From Metaphire vulgaris (lineage: Eukaryota; Annelida; Clitellata; Crassiclitellata; Megascolecidae): 64,000 nt of DNA. Below the pieces are notes generated by a model. It was not told the origin of the DNA. It saw only the letters and a program-made list of their open reading frames with translations, and did not search any database. Location of the stretch: positions 11,632,753 to 11,696,752 of the forward strand of contig CM030856.1 of the NCBI GenBank assembly GCA_018105865.1, written 5' to 3'. Made by a program: the position numbers and the translations under genes. Shown here in pieces: positions 1-10,974 of this stretch (position 1 is the stretch's first letter; every line of letters begins with the position of its first letter).

Positions 1-101
1 TTGTTTTCCAACAGAAATGTCAGCGTCCAATTTCACTTTGGAAATACCTTACGATTGCCTGTGCATACATGCATATGCCTAAGTTTCTGTCATGCATTAT
101 G

Positions 102-150
<49 letters not shown>
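102..150 (+). repeat. (CAT)n microsatellite
   Basis: About 16 CAT units; a (TTCA)n run also lies at 421-453. Confidence 0.95.
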
Positions 151-151
<1 letters not shown>

Positions 152-689
152 GTAGCAGCAACAGCAGCATCATCCCTGGAACGATTAATAAATGTAGCTA
201 TAGTTACAGGAGTGACGTGCCTGCATGATAGGCGCACGAGAATTAAATTTACATAGTGAATTTACTAGTTCTGTGGGGGGCATTTCGAAGTTTTCCGGCC
301 AAAAAGTCTCAAACGCTTTAAGTCTGCTATTCTATGCGTCTTCCTCGATCTCATACTACCCCTACGAATTATGAAACTTCGATTTATAACTTTTACTAAG
401 TATTCACGATATTCACGTCATTCATTCATTCATTCATTCATTCATTCATTCATAACTGACAACTTATATAGCGCAGTATGCATGACAAAGGTCAAAAGCA
501 AGAGCACTTTACAGCAAATAAAATATCTCAACTGTACGAAATATATATGCATGCGGACATCAACAGGCTCACAGCTATCCAGGACTCGGAATAGATTGAA
601 GTCTATTAATTTTGTATAGTTTTACAGTTTATTTATTTATTTAATTTATTTTATTTTATAAAATTTATTAATCTATAGGCGTGTGAAAT

Positions 690-1048
690 TAAATTAAAGG
701 CCTACCAGGCAAATAATGAGAGTTTCTTGGACAGCAAAGAAAACGAATGGGTATTGGATAAAGCAGGGGTGCAAAGAACCCTATTGGAAACAGTAAAGAA
801 AAGAAAACTTAATTACTGGGGACACATTTTGCAAACAAAACAGGACTCTCTCTAGAGAAAGAAATGATACAAGGTACAATATACCAGGATCACGAAAAAG
901 AGGTGGACCAAGAAAAAAGTGGGAAGACAACATAAAATAATGGACACGACTCACTCTGGAGCAGGGTTGACAAGAACAGCAGAAGACCGTAACACTTGGA
1001 AGAAGGCAGTCCACAATGCAGCCAATCTCCGGAGCAAAGACGGTTAAA
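690..1048 (+). pseudogene. Non-LTR retrotransposon (LINE) C-terminal relic
   Basis: Translating forward in two frames gives the characteristic C-terminal region of many LINE reverse transcriptases: NEWVLDKAGVQRTLLETVKK, KKRKLNYWGHIL, IQGTIPGSRKRGGPRKKWED, then a Trp-containing tail ending AANLRSKDG. There are in-frame stops (for example at about 854 and 937) and at least one frame break. Only the 3' part is present, as expected of a 5'-truncated copy. The clade is not assigned. Confidence 0.7.
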
Positions 1049-1059
1049 AAGACAAGACA

Positions 1060-1227
1060 AGACAAGCATATTATAGAGTCTAACGTTTTATTTCGAGTTT
1101 CAAAATTCATTTGCTCGAAATACCTGTAAAGATATTTACCGGTCATGAATTCAGCTAGTGCATTGATTTCAAATCTTCATAAGTTTTTTCCTTTCAAAGT
1201 CGATATCGTCTTGTTTTTTAATCTTAA
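1060..1227. other. Unassigned sequence
   Basis: AT-rich sequence between a LINE relic and a mini-element. Nothing recognised. Confidence 0.5.
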
Positions 1228-1300
1228 CCCCTTAACTGGGGATCCCGGATATATCTGTCCATTTTGACATTGAGTTACAGTTAAATACACGGTTAAGGGG
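1228..1300. mobile_element. 73-bp TTAA-flanked mini-element (piggyBac-like)
   Basis: CCCCTTAAC...GGTTAAGGGG with TTAA on both sides (1224-1227 and 1301-1304). TTAA target duplications and CCC/GGG ends are piggyBac hallmarks. The core is GATCCCGGATATATCTGTCC then TTGAGTTACAGTTAAATACA. Confidence 0.8.
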
Positions 1301-1409
1301 TTAATTCGCATCGTCGTCGTGTTAATTAATACACAAAGCAAAACTTAATTTTCATGCCATTCATCAAATTGACGAGACGAAACGCTATAGGCTAATGATA
1401 ATAATAATA

Positions 1410-1442
<33 letters not shown>

Positions 1443-1593
1443 GCACTTCTATAGCACCAATTCTAATACCCATTGGCATCAATCGATGGTACTTCAAATC
1501 CATCCGCAAAAAGATCAGGTCATTCCAGAGATCAGTCAGAGGGAGAGAGTAGAATGTAACACGGAACGCCGCGTAAGAAAAGAAGGGGCGGGA

Positions 1594-1639
<46 letters not shown>

Positions 1640-1699
1640 CCAGAGGTCAGCCGAGGTCAAGAAAACTGATGCGCTATACCTGATCAGCCTTCGAGTGCG

Positions 1700-2035
1700 T
1701 GAAGGGGTCATAGACTCATAGTCGCTAAACTTTGAATGAAAGGCAGTAATGTTAAACCGTCAATCTGGGTTAAGCAAAGTTAAGCGCGGTTAGTAGTTGG
1801 ATTGGTGACCATCCTGGGATCGAGTCGTGGTGTCGGCGGCCAACTAATCCGTTCATCGTTTAGACGTCGATCAATTGGTAGCGGCGTTAAGCTGCGAAGG
1901 CAAAACGCGGGTCTAGAGAAAGCAATGGTAAACCGCTCTCTAGATTAATGGCGTAAGCCACCTGCGTTGCTGCTTGCCTAGTAACCGGAGATCAGCACCG
2001 GCCCCTATGCACTATACCTGTACCTGTATCTGTCC
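1700..2035 (+). mobile_element. SINE with 5S rRNA-like head
   Basis: Positions 1767-1840 closely follow the 3' half of 5S rRNA, including the internal promoter (TAAGCAAAGTTAAGCGCGGT, TTAGTAGTTGGATTGGTGAC, CATCCTGGGA). The 5' half is not clearly recognisable. A body follows (1877-2003), and it reappears inverted at 31378-31506. A 5S-type head on a shared repetitive body is the hallmark of 5S-derived (SINE3-class) SINEs, which are transcribed by RNA polymerase III and mobilised by LINE machinery. The copy is diverged and has no obvious flanking duplication. Confidence 0.65.
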
Positions 2036-2388
2036 ATGCTATGGGGTGTTGCAGTTGTCCAGCCTCTATAACTGTCTAACACTTCGTTTGTCGGATTTAA
2101 AAAAATCAAGATTCTTGGAATTGCATAATCAATAAACGATTATTGATTGGATATTGTTATTTCTGTTAATTGCTTTTCGGATAGATTAAACATAAGATAG
2201 AAATCCAATATATTACTATATAAACATCTGTTATACAAAAAGTGACAGTCATAAACTGGATGACTCTAGTTACGAATAACTCTATGCTACAATAGTGAGT
2301 TTCGCACAAAATTATGGCAAAAGACTAGGAACAGTTTTACACCATGCACCCCATTGAGAGCAGATATAAAACGACATAGGTATTCTTC

Positions 2389-2620
2389 CAGTGGCGGTTC
2401 CAGGAATTCTTGGTGGGGGACGACAAAAAATTTTATAGGAAGTTGGCGGGGGGATGCAAAGTTTTAAAAAAGAAATGAGAGAAAAAAGGCAATTCTTAGT
2501 GTTTTCACCCACTAAATGATAATAAGCCTTGTGCTGGAAAAGGCTGACAAGCAAAACAAGGTCATCATAGCCGGTGGGGGGGATGCATCCCCAGTCACCA
2601 ACATGGTGGAACAGCCGCTG
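2389..2620. mobile_element. Diverged hAT-type MITE
   Basis: Begins CAGTGGCGGTTCCAGG and ends GGAACAGCCGCTG, an imperfect inverted repeat. The interior has GGCTGACAAGCAAAACAAGG, also seen in family D. Flanks TATTCTTC and TATTTATT match at 5 of 8 positions. Confidence 0.6.
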
Positions 2621-2881
2621 TATTTATTATTCAATCGTCGTGGTCTTCAATAATCAGGTCTAAGCAAAATTTCTGAAACCCACCAACGACTTCTTGCCAT
2701 TTATTTACTAAGGAACACTGTTTTTGTTACTCGAAATTTCGCCTTAAGGACTTTCATTTTGCATTGTTGTTGTTGTTGTTGTTATCGTCGCTGGTATTCG
2801 CTAGAGGGCTCCTGGTCACGTGACATTTGATGTTATTTTACTGATTATTCATTTCGCGGTTCTTCATATTCGTTCTATAGT

Positions 2882-3069
2882 CAGTGGCGGCTCCACCGGG
2901 GGGGCCTGGGGGGCCCGTGCCCCCCTATTGAGAGCCTGGCCCCCCAGTGGCCCCCCAGTTGGGACCCTATACTTAATGCTACATACATTAAACAACAAAT
3001 GGTTGGCCCCCATGATTAAGTTGTTCCCCCTTAACGGCCCCCACTTGCCAAATCCTAGAGCCGCCACTG
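2882..3069. mobile_element. hAT-type MITE, family A
   Basis: 188-bp non-autonomous element with ends CAGTGGCGGCTC and GAGCCGCCACTG, flanked by a perfect 8-bp duplication TCTATAGT (2874-2881 and 3070-3077). The 8-bp target duplication and CAG..CTG ends indicate hAT superfamily transposition. It has no coding capacity. Further copies lie at 6432, 34494 and 55744, with relics at 39214 and 44700. Confidence 0.9.
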
Positions 3070-3077
3070 TCTATAGT

Positions 3078-3725
3078 TGCTATTATACTATCAGCATTTT
3101 TTCACATGCATTTTCGGAAGAACTCTAAGCATTTGACGATTGCAAAATATTATGAAAAGAGCTAATTAGGCATAGGGACTATAACTAAATCGTGCTTATA
3201 TGTTTCTCCAATCCTGGTTTTGCTACGGCCAAATATATACGCAAGAAGCGGATTTAGGAATTCAGTTGAAAGTGGAACAGACCTATACCATACTTTTGCA
3301 ACTTTTCAGCTTTTCATCATGATTAGAAGTTTAGTAAAAATCTGGGTAGGGTTTAGGGACACAATCACCTATGTTCCCGGATCAGCCTATGTCACGCGTA
3401 TGCATCTGCGCGAAACCGCAACACGTCAAAACTATTTATAACACGAATATCGTTAAACAACATTGTGCCTACATCATTTTGCGAACTTTAATATTTACTG
3501 TCATTTTCTATCGATATTTAAATACTTTAGACTACTTATTCTGTAGTTCTCATTTGGTATCTGTTTTCCAACGTTACAACGATTACAATGATCATAATGA
3601 TTTATATCATTGGAGTAATTCTCTTTGCTCTATTTTGTTTTTCTGTGCTCTAATGAATGTATTAATGCATGAAATTTATGTACATATATGTGTGTAACTG
3701 GTATGATGTTCTGTTGTAAATGAAG

Positions 3726-3771
<46 letters not shown>

Positions 3772-3918
3772 TTTAATCACGTAATTTTCTATATACTAAC
3801 GTTTCAATTACTAAATTCTGAAATAAATTATTTCTTAAATACGTTCATAATTTGTCTTTGTAGGCGTTATTGTCACTTGGAGCATTACTATTATAAGATG
3901 GTAATGCAGTTTGGTGCA

Positions 3919-4000
<82 letters not shown>

Positions 4001-5368
4001 ATTGCGCTGCTGGTTTGTCTTGTATATGTCTATGGCGACTGTATTATTCGATTTGTTAAATAAATATTAAATTCGCCGAAGACATTTGTAAATGATGAAA
4101 GTGTTGTTCTCAGTGGATAAAAATTTATACGGGTTCTACAGAAGACAGATTGTCCCAAAACAAAATACAGTATCACGCATCATGTTTGATTTAATTCTTT
4201 TTCAATTATCCCGAAGCAAATTCAACTATTAACCAATACGATCTTCAAAATCAGTGATCCATTAAGATGTATACAGGGTCATAATATACTCTTTACTCAT
4301 AATTTTTTGATGCATATAAGGCACATTCTACATTCTAATAAGAATCAGTTTCTGTAAGTCAACACATAAATCATACTTTGAAAATTAACCCATAGCGAAT
4401 CAATAGTGTTAAATCTATAATCCAAGAAAATGATAATCCCGATTTTAATATAGGAATAAGAAGCTACTTCATTGCTTCTTTTGAAAGCGCTATAGAAGTT
4501 AACGAGATTTTACTTACTTACTTAATATATGAGTTTCAGAGCGTTTAACTTTGAAAGGGGTCAAGGCAAATCAGTTTCATTTATTTGCCTATATACAGTA
4601 AATAACGTATACAATCAGTGTTGTATACAGGTCCGTTAGGAGGGGAGAGCCCCCCACCAAAAACCACTCGAAATCTCCCCAAAACTCGCAGCACTATAAA
4701 TGTTTGCATTAAACCTTTCCTCTTACCCTCCAGCCTAGTCAATCCCCCGCCCCCAAAGGCCTAGGGTCTGTATAAAACACTGTATATAATATCCTCATAG
4801 ATCTCAAATCCTTCAATTATATATATATATATATAATTATCTATAATATAATTATATATATATGCGTGTGTCTTGTGTGTGTGTATGTGTGTGCAAATTT
4901 CACACAGTGCTAATATAGCATATTATCTTCATGAAACCATGAAACAGGTTATAACTTTTAATTTGAGGCACACTGCTAAGTTTGATTTCCAACTCTATTC
5001 ACACGGTGACTTGTACTTTCGCCATTACAGCGTCAAAATTATCCTTTTCATTATTATTGTTGCTTGCTTTGATAGTGCTACTAATATAAGCTGCCGTGAA
5101 TCACAATAATTTTGGACAACAGATACTCTGCCTGAATTCGAACCGTGAAAAACTACGCATGCTACCAATATCCAATCGGCGTTTGGCCGTCATGTGAGTT
5201 TAAGTATATAGTGTGTTTATCTTAACAACGGCGGGTGACGCATATTCGGTCAGCGGCGACGCTCTGCGAACGCGATGGCGTGCCGAAGAGTACGAAGACA
5301 CACCCACCCTGGTGACTGCCGATGACAACAACATATAGCCAACGACAAGGGAGGCATGGAGGTCTGTG
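3078..5368. other. AT-rich gene-free stretch
   Basis: Contains (TTA)n at 3727-3771, (TA)n at 3920-3997, a retroposon-tail motif with TTAC repeats at 4486-4525, and TA runs near 4820-4862. A C-rich segment at 4640-4770 (AGCCCCCCACC...) may be another MITE relic. No gene recognised. Confidence 0.6.
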
Positions 5369-5376
5369 CAAAGCGG

Positions 5377-5408
5377 CAGTGGCGGCTCTAGGATTGGAGC
5401 CGCCACTG
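5377..5408. mobile_element. 32-bp TIR-only insertion of MITE family A
   Basis: The sequence runs CAGTGGCGGCTC, eight bases, GAGCCGCCACTG. It is two family-A terminal repeats joined with almost nothing between, flanked by a perfect 8-bp duplication CAAAGCGG (5369-5376 and 5409-5416). Confidence 0.9.
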
Positions 5409-5569
5409 CAAAGCGGATCCAAGGGTCGTCATGATAACCCTTTCAAAAGCACATCGAGCCTAGCCGGGGGGGGGAGGAGTCTAGTTTTGCATAAGTCGCT
5501 GTTCTCTTTGACCCAACGTTCAAATTAGCCACTTGCATATTAGCCCCTACCCTAACTCTAACCCTAACT

Positions 5570-5685
5570 CAGGGGCGTGGCCAGGAATTTGATTTGGGAG
5601 GTATAATGTGATTTTGGGGTATAAATCTTTAAAAACTTTGAAAATCTTAAAACACATTGAAAATTGTATGGTAATATGATTTTGG

Positions 5686-5738
<53 letters not shown>

Positions 5739-5751
5739 ATATACACCCTGC
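5570..5751. mobile_element. MITE family B, 3'-truncated
   Basis: Begins CAGGGGCGTGGCCAGGAATT and shares the family-B interior (TATAATGTGATTTTGGGG, AAAACACATT). It dissolves into a TA tract, and no right terminal repeat is present. Directly upstream (5546-5568) is a short degenerate CCCTAA run. Confidence 0.75.
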
Positions 5752-5845
5752 CCTAAATTGGAAAATTGTGGGTCTGTAACTGGTTTTGGGTCAATATTTG
5801 TCATATAGGTCTTTGATGGCATTGTTAGACGTGGGCTTATGTTAG

Positions 5846-6060
5846 CAGTGGCGTCGCGAGGGAGGTGCGGGGGGAGGGGGTGCGGACCGCACCGGGTGAC
5901 ACCACCTAGGGGTGACACCACACAAGAATGACATTTTTGCTTGTCACGGCATTTGAGAAGGAAAAAAATAAGGAAGATTTAGAAGAGATCCCAAGTCTAA
6001 ATGGGTGGCACCACGATTTTACCACCGCACTGGGTGACACCAACCCTAACCTCGCCACTG
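5846..6060. mobile_element. hAT-type MITE, family C
   Basis: 215-bp element starting CAGTGGCGTCGCGAGG and ending CCTCGCCACTG, flanked by a perfect 8-bp duplication TATGTTAG (5838-5845 and 6061-6068). The interior repeats GGTGACACCA/GGGTGGCACCA motifs. Confidence 0.88.
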
Positions 6061-6431
6061 TATGTTAGTGCACGGGTGAGCTTGTGTGTATAGCTTGTCG
6101 TCTCCTAATCCTAATTCTATTTGAGTATTTTATATAGCGCATGGATCTAAAAGTGAGTTTTCGTGATATTTATCTCTTTTTTTGAGGGGGGAACCAGTCA
6201 AATGCAAGGAAGGCACAGTCTGAATGGATGTCTGAATCCATCAAAATTATAACAAATGCTGGCGGTTTGTTCGTGGCTTTACTGTTTTGCACTAAGCAAC
6301 TTTTCCAGCGAATTAATTGTCTATTCAAACATCGTCTGCATATATTGTCGTCTGTAATATAATGCAGAGGCCATACTGGATTAGAATATGAAAATTTTCT
6401 AAATTTGCTGTGATTGGCTAAGACTGAGAGC

Positions 6432-6622
6432 ATTGGCGGCTCTAGGATTTGGCAAGTGGGGGGCGTTGGGGTGGCAACTTCTAATCATGGAGGGGCCAAC
6501 CATTTGTTGTTTAATGTATGTAGCATTAAGTATATATAGGGTCCCAACAGGGGGGCAACTGGGGGACCAGGCACTCAATAGGCGGATCGGCCCCCCCTCG
6601 CACCCCGGTGGAGCCGCCACTG
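6432..6622. mobile_element. hAT-type MITE, family A (opposite orientation)
   Basis: 191-bp copy related to the one at 2882 but reversed. Its first bases are CATTGGCGG, one change from the family end. Flanks are ACTGAGAG and ACTGAAAG, a 7-of-8 match to an 8-bp duplication. Confidence 0.85.
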
Positions 6623-6630
6623 ACTGAAAG

Positions 6631-7410
6631 TGCTATAAAAGTTGAATCGTAGTATTAACTTGCTCGTATCAATGATGTATACTGCCTATGTAGTATGATG
6701 AATTCATTAATGGCCTTATAATCCATGTTCTTTAAAAAATGTGGTTATGACGTGATTCGCTATTGGTGTGTGTAGTTTGCCATTTTTCTAGGTCGTAGAT
6801 TTTTCAAAAGAGAGCTGCTGGTCCGACCAACCCCCCACCCTGTAATGTTCTAAAAAGAAGGGTCGGGAACAGTCAGTCCCTCGTGTAAAACCAAACCGTC
6901 TTCGACCCTTACTGGTCGTTGGTCAGTTTTAAAATAATATTATGCACTGTGAAAATAAACGACATCAGAATGTAATCTCTCAAGACATTTTAAAAACACG
7001 TTTGTCGACGTATACAGTTGAAGTCTTGAATGACTAAAATGAAATTCTATGTAAGGTTATCTACGCCGGCCTAATGCGCGCATGAAACATCAATATATAT
7101 TATATAGAATGGGCCAAAAAAACTGGTACAACCCGACTTCATTGTGAATATTTCCACAACCCATAATTAGGTCAAAATGCCTGAAATTTCGTGCAACTCT
7201 GCAGTAGTATATTCTCAATGCAGTGACACCAGTTTCTCCGTAACTTGAACGCGTCCCACATGTGGCAGGAGATTATTATTATGCCCTTTGAAACGTACCT
7301 TTGTAACCCTCTGTCTTATCGTCGTTACACACACACACCCACACACACAAACACACACACAAACGATGGAAAGAAGATAAGGTCAGGCACTCAAAGTCTT
7401 AAAATTAACC
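6631..7410. other. Gene-free stretch
   Basis: Unique AT-rich sequence with a CA-rich run at 7328-7362. No gene, RNA or complete mobile element recognised. Confidence 0.5.
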
Positions 7411-7449
7411 TCCTCCTCCTCCTCCTCCCTCCTCCTCCTCCTCCTCCTC

Positions 7450-7488
<39 letters not shown>

Positions 7489-7578
7489 ATACTACTATTA
7501 TTACTACTACTACTACTACTACTACTACTATTACTACTACTACTACTAATACTACTATTACTACTACTACTACTACTG

Positions 7579-7623
<45 letters not shown>

Positions 7624-7648
7624 GTACTACTACTACTACTACTACTAC
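7411..7648 (+). repeat. CTC/CTA microsatellite, retrotransposon target
   Basis: (CTC)n 7411-7451 then (CTA)n with TTA/CTG/AAT interruptions up to the 5' LTR. The array resumes after the 3' LTR at 15663-15700. Confidence 0.95.
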
Positions 7649-8250
7649 TGTTACGGTTTTAGATTCCCCCTTTGCCCCGCTGCCCATTCCCCAGCTGCTT
7701 CCCCTCCAGTTGGCCGGACGGTGGCTCTTGGCCCTGTGGAGCGCTTGCCCGTGGGCCCAGGGAGAAATGCGCCACCTAGCGGCCGGCCCCTATAAAAACC
7801 CCAAACAGACGACATTCAAGGTTTTTCGGCTTTTCGACGGATTTCGTGAGTCTGCTGATCCTCTTCTGGGAGTCGCCTTCGTTGGGTCCTGCGCCCTTGA
7901 ACGCTCGTGCAGTAAGTCGCTATTTTCATTGCCCCGTTTGTCCTCCCCACAAGAGACTGTCCTGAGCCCGCATTCAACATCATTTATTCTGTAGCTCTAG
8001 TTTAGCTGCATCATTTATAATAAAATCTATTTGTGGAAGATCTTTGTTTTCTCTAGCTAGGAGTCGTGAAGTTTTCCCCATAATTATTCTTCCTTGCCCC
8101 TGTCGCTTGCCTCAACGGAAGCGCCTTACCCAGCCTTCCACTCAGCCATCGCCGTAAGAAGTAGGATTTTACATCTAGGAGTTGCAAACTGGCCATCCTG
8201 GTAGATTCCGGTTTCCCTCCCCATCCTACCCCTACCTTACCCTTTTAACA
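7649..8250 (+). repeat. 5' LTR
   Basis: 602-bp LTR beginning TGTTACGG and ending TTTTAACA. It carries a TATAAAA box at 7791, a strong splice-donor sequence (GCA|GTAAGT, GT at 7912) downstream of the expected start site, and an AATAAA polyadenylation signal at 8019. Relative to the 3' LTR it lacks about 12 bases in two or three small indels near its 3' end. Confidence 0.95.
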
Positions 8251-8341
8251 CTGGTAGAAGTGGAGTATTAGAAGTAACTCCTATAGAGCCTCTCCTCAAA
8301 AACCCTACTCCCGTTAGACACTCGAGCTCCAGAAATCAAAT

Positions 8342-10170
8342 ATGTCTTCCCGGCCGATTACACAATTAAGATCAGGCAAGCAATGATCCTGAAATTCAGT
8401 TTCACCCCAACTGCAGAGCCACCCCTTTGCAGAGCCCCAACCCCAATCTGCCAAAAAGAAAGAGAAAAGAGGAGACCCTCACCCTGCCCGGATCCCTCCG
8501 AAAATGAATGCAGCTCAGAGCCCTGCACCCCAAGTCGAAAACGACGCCTGACGAAGTTTAGGAATACAAATAAAAATTCCCTTCAGCCCCTGAGAACCGC
8601 TAGCTGGGAATCTGAATCAGAGGAAGATGTTGAGCCCGAAAACCAATGCCCCTCTGCCTTCAGAAGCCCTTTTCGAGAAAGCCAAATTTCTAACCCCAGA
8701 CCTGAGGGTAGCAACAAAGGCCAAAAGCCATGAGACCCAATCTTATACTCGATTTTCACCACCCCAGATCCCTGAGCAAAACCCTCAAAGGGCCGGCCAG
8801 GAAGAAGATACATACGAAATTTACAATCGTGGCAGAAATTACCCCCACCCAAGTTACGGAGCACCTCCCCGTAGACACCCTCGCCCATAGATTTAGAGCC
8901 CAAGTCGCCCTAGATCACCCTTCACCACAACAACTATGCACCCAACCAGGAATACCCCCCACCCAACCCCAGCCAGACCCCACAACCAAAACAGAAGAGT
9001 AGACCCACAGCATTTTTACCAGGAAGCAGAAACACTCTGGCCCAGCGCAAACCCCCACCCGAATTACCCCTTGACACAGCATTACTTCGACCCCTACTAC
9101 AGGCAGCACACCCCAATACCCCCGGTCTACCCCATCTACCCCCAGCAGCACCCAGAGGCATATAACACTGCCCCAATCATTTCGTGACAAACCAGCCGCT
9201 TCAAAATCATAATCCTGGCCTCCGTCGACCATCGCAAAGGACGCAATTAAATGAAATAACACCACCACAGGGCACAACACCATGTCCAGTGATCTCAACG
9301 ATCCTCCCCCCAAATCAAATCACAAGGCACGGAGCATCGCCCCCCATACGAGAAAGAAACCTAGAAGATAGAAGAGCGCCAGGTAAGCACTTTACGCTGC
9401 ATCCAGACAGTTACGATGGATCGACGGAAGTCGAAAGCTTCATCAGAAAATTCGAAATCGTCGCCAAACATAATCAATGGAATCAAGGTGAGAAAATTGT
9501 TTTTCTTCAATGTAGTCTTCATAAAAAGCTCAGAACCTCCTGTGGGAGTATGGTGCCAGCCCCGACATAACTTACGAAGAGTTAATAGATAAGCTTAGGC
9601 AAAGATTTGGCTCCACCAATAGATCAGCCACCCACAGATCGGAATTAAATCTCAGACGTCAACGCCCCAAAGAATCCCTTAGAGATTTAATGCAGGATTT
9701 GAAAAGACTAGCTACACTAGCGTACCCAGGAAATCACAGTAAAGCCACAGATTTGATCCTTTTAGATGCCTTTGTTAATGCATTATCCGATAGAAAATTA
9801 GCCTTCCATATCAGACAACAAGAGTTAGAGTCCATTGATCAGGCATATTCTCTAGCGATAAAATATCAGGCGTATAAGGAAATGTGCGAGGAAGAAGAGG
9901 CAGACCATAGGCACAAACCCTATCGGAATGTGCGTGGCACTACAAATGAAACCCCCCTTCAATCCCTCATTTCTGAATTAGAATCCTGGAGAGCCATTAC
10001 GGAGCACAGATTAGCATGCCTTGAGGCACAGCTTCCCCCGACCAAACGCCCTATAATTGATCACGCCTCGAAACCTGACAGCGAAAGCGAGCACAGACGT
10101 TTTATAACCCAACGACCCGTCCTAATAATGACCAAAGCAAGCCGGCCGTCCCTCACTAATGACGCTTGAG
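8342..10170 (+). pseudogene. gag: Retrotransposon gag (broken)
   Basis: Gag-like region. The N-terminal part (8342-9180) is Pro/Gln/Tyr-rich and low in complexity, with the apparent reading frame changing more than once. A Retrotrans_gag-like capsid segment follows (about 9400-10000), recognisable by PDSYDGSTEVESFIRKFE and, after a frame break in the A-run near 9521-9527, by a helical region with RPKESLRDLMQDLKRLA and NALSDRKLAFHIRQQELES. Gag would form the intracellular particle that packages the element's RNA. No CCHC zinc knuckle was found. The breaks make this copy non-coding as written. Confidence 0.75.
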
Positions 10171-10620
10171 GCCGTCAAAACCCTTCTCCATGTTCCCCGC
10201 TGAAAGGACCCCAATCACACGATTAGTGCCAGCCTTGCCAAATTCAATACAGCGGAACATCGTCAGTGTCACCCCGAGGCAAGCCATAAATCTCGAGCCC
10301 CGTAGGAAATCAATGTCTGCTCCTTTTATGTGAAGATGATGATAGGTGGACACGAACATTGGGCATTAATTGACTCCGGCTCGCAATCTTCTATAATCCC
10401 CCATAGGCCTTCATTGAAAAATCCAGTAAGATTTTAAAAGCAGCAAATGAATCGGCCATTAAAGTCCTTGGCGAAATTAATACGTGGATTTCCCTCAGCC
10501 ACAATTCGACCTCCAGAATCAAATTCATAGTATCCGACGCTGTCCCCGAAATCATCATAGGAACCGATTTCCTCCTGAGACACAACTGCCACCTGGACCT
10601 AAGCAAAAATCTGATGACCC
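10170..10620 (+). pseudogene. pol: Retrotransposon aspartic protease region (broken)
   Basis: Retropepsin-like segment. The catalytic motif ALIDSGSQSS lies at about 10366-10395, and the flap/C-terminal signature IIIGTDFLLRHNCHLDL at about 10550-10605. The enzyme would process the Gag-Pol polyprotein. The frame is interrupted just before the domain, near a T-run at about 10323, and again around 10436. Downstream, an open stretch in a third frame (10614-10973) forms the protease-RT connector. Confidence 0.75.
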
Positions 10621-10974
10621 TAGGTTCCCTCTCCATACCCCTCCATAGAAGAAGTGACAGACCGGGTGTGAATAAAATTATAGCATTAGAAGAAGTCACA
10701 CTGAAACCACGCTCTGTACGACTCATCAAGTCCAAAATCTTAATAGGCAAGAAAAACAACACTTCAGCAGAAGCTTGGCTCCTCGACAATGTAGAAGTTA
10801 AGCCGGGCATTTATGTAGCAAGATCCCTACACTCCCTGTCAGAACCCTTCACCACGGCCCAAATCATTAACACCAGCAATGAAGCCTTTACCATAGAACC
10901 CAATCTGGAGCTAGGCAGATTGGACCCAGTAGAAACCGCCCCCTCTACCCGAAATCAATACAGACATCCCTGAA

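Noticed and set aside
5546..5568. Interstitial telomere (CCCTAA)n
   Set aside because: Only three to four degenerate units, too short to call.
7391..7687. Open frames of poly-Val, poly-Thr, poly-Ile or poly-Ser/Leu (also 16466, 18034, 28246, 32382, 40616, 56707)
   Set aside because: They are microsatellite translations with no domain or codon signal outside the repeat.
8915..9313. 132-codon minus-strand open frame in the retrotransposon
   Set aside because: It is the complement of the Pro/Gln-rich gag region and shows no independent features.
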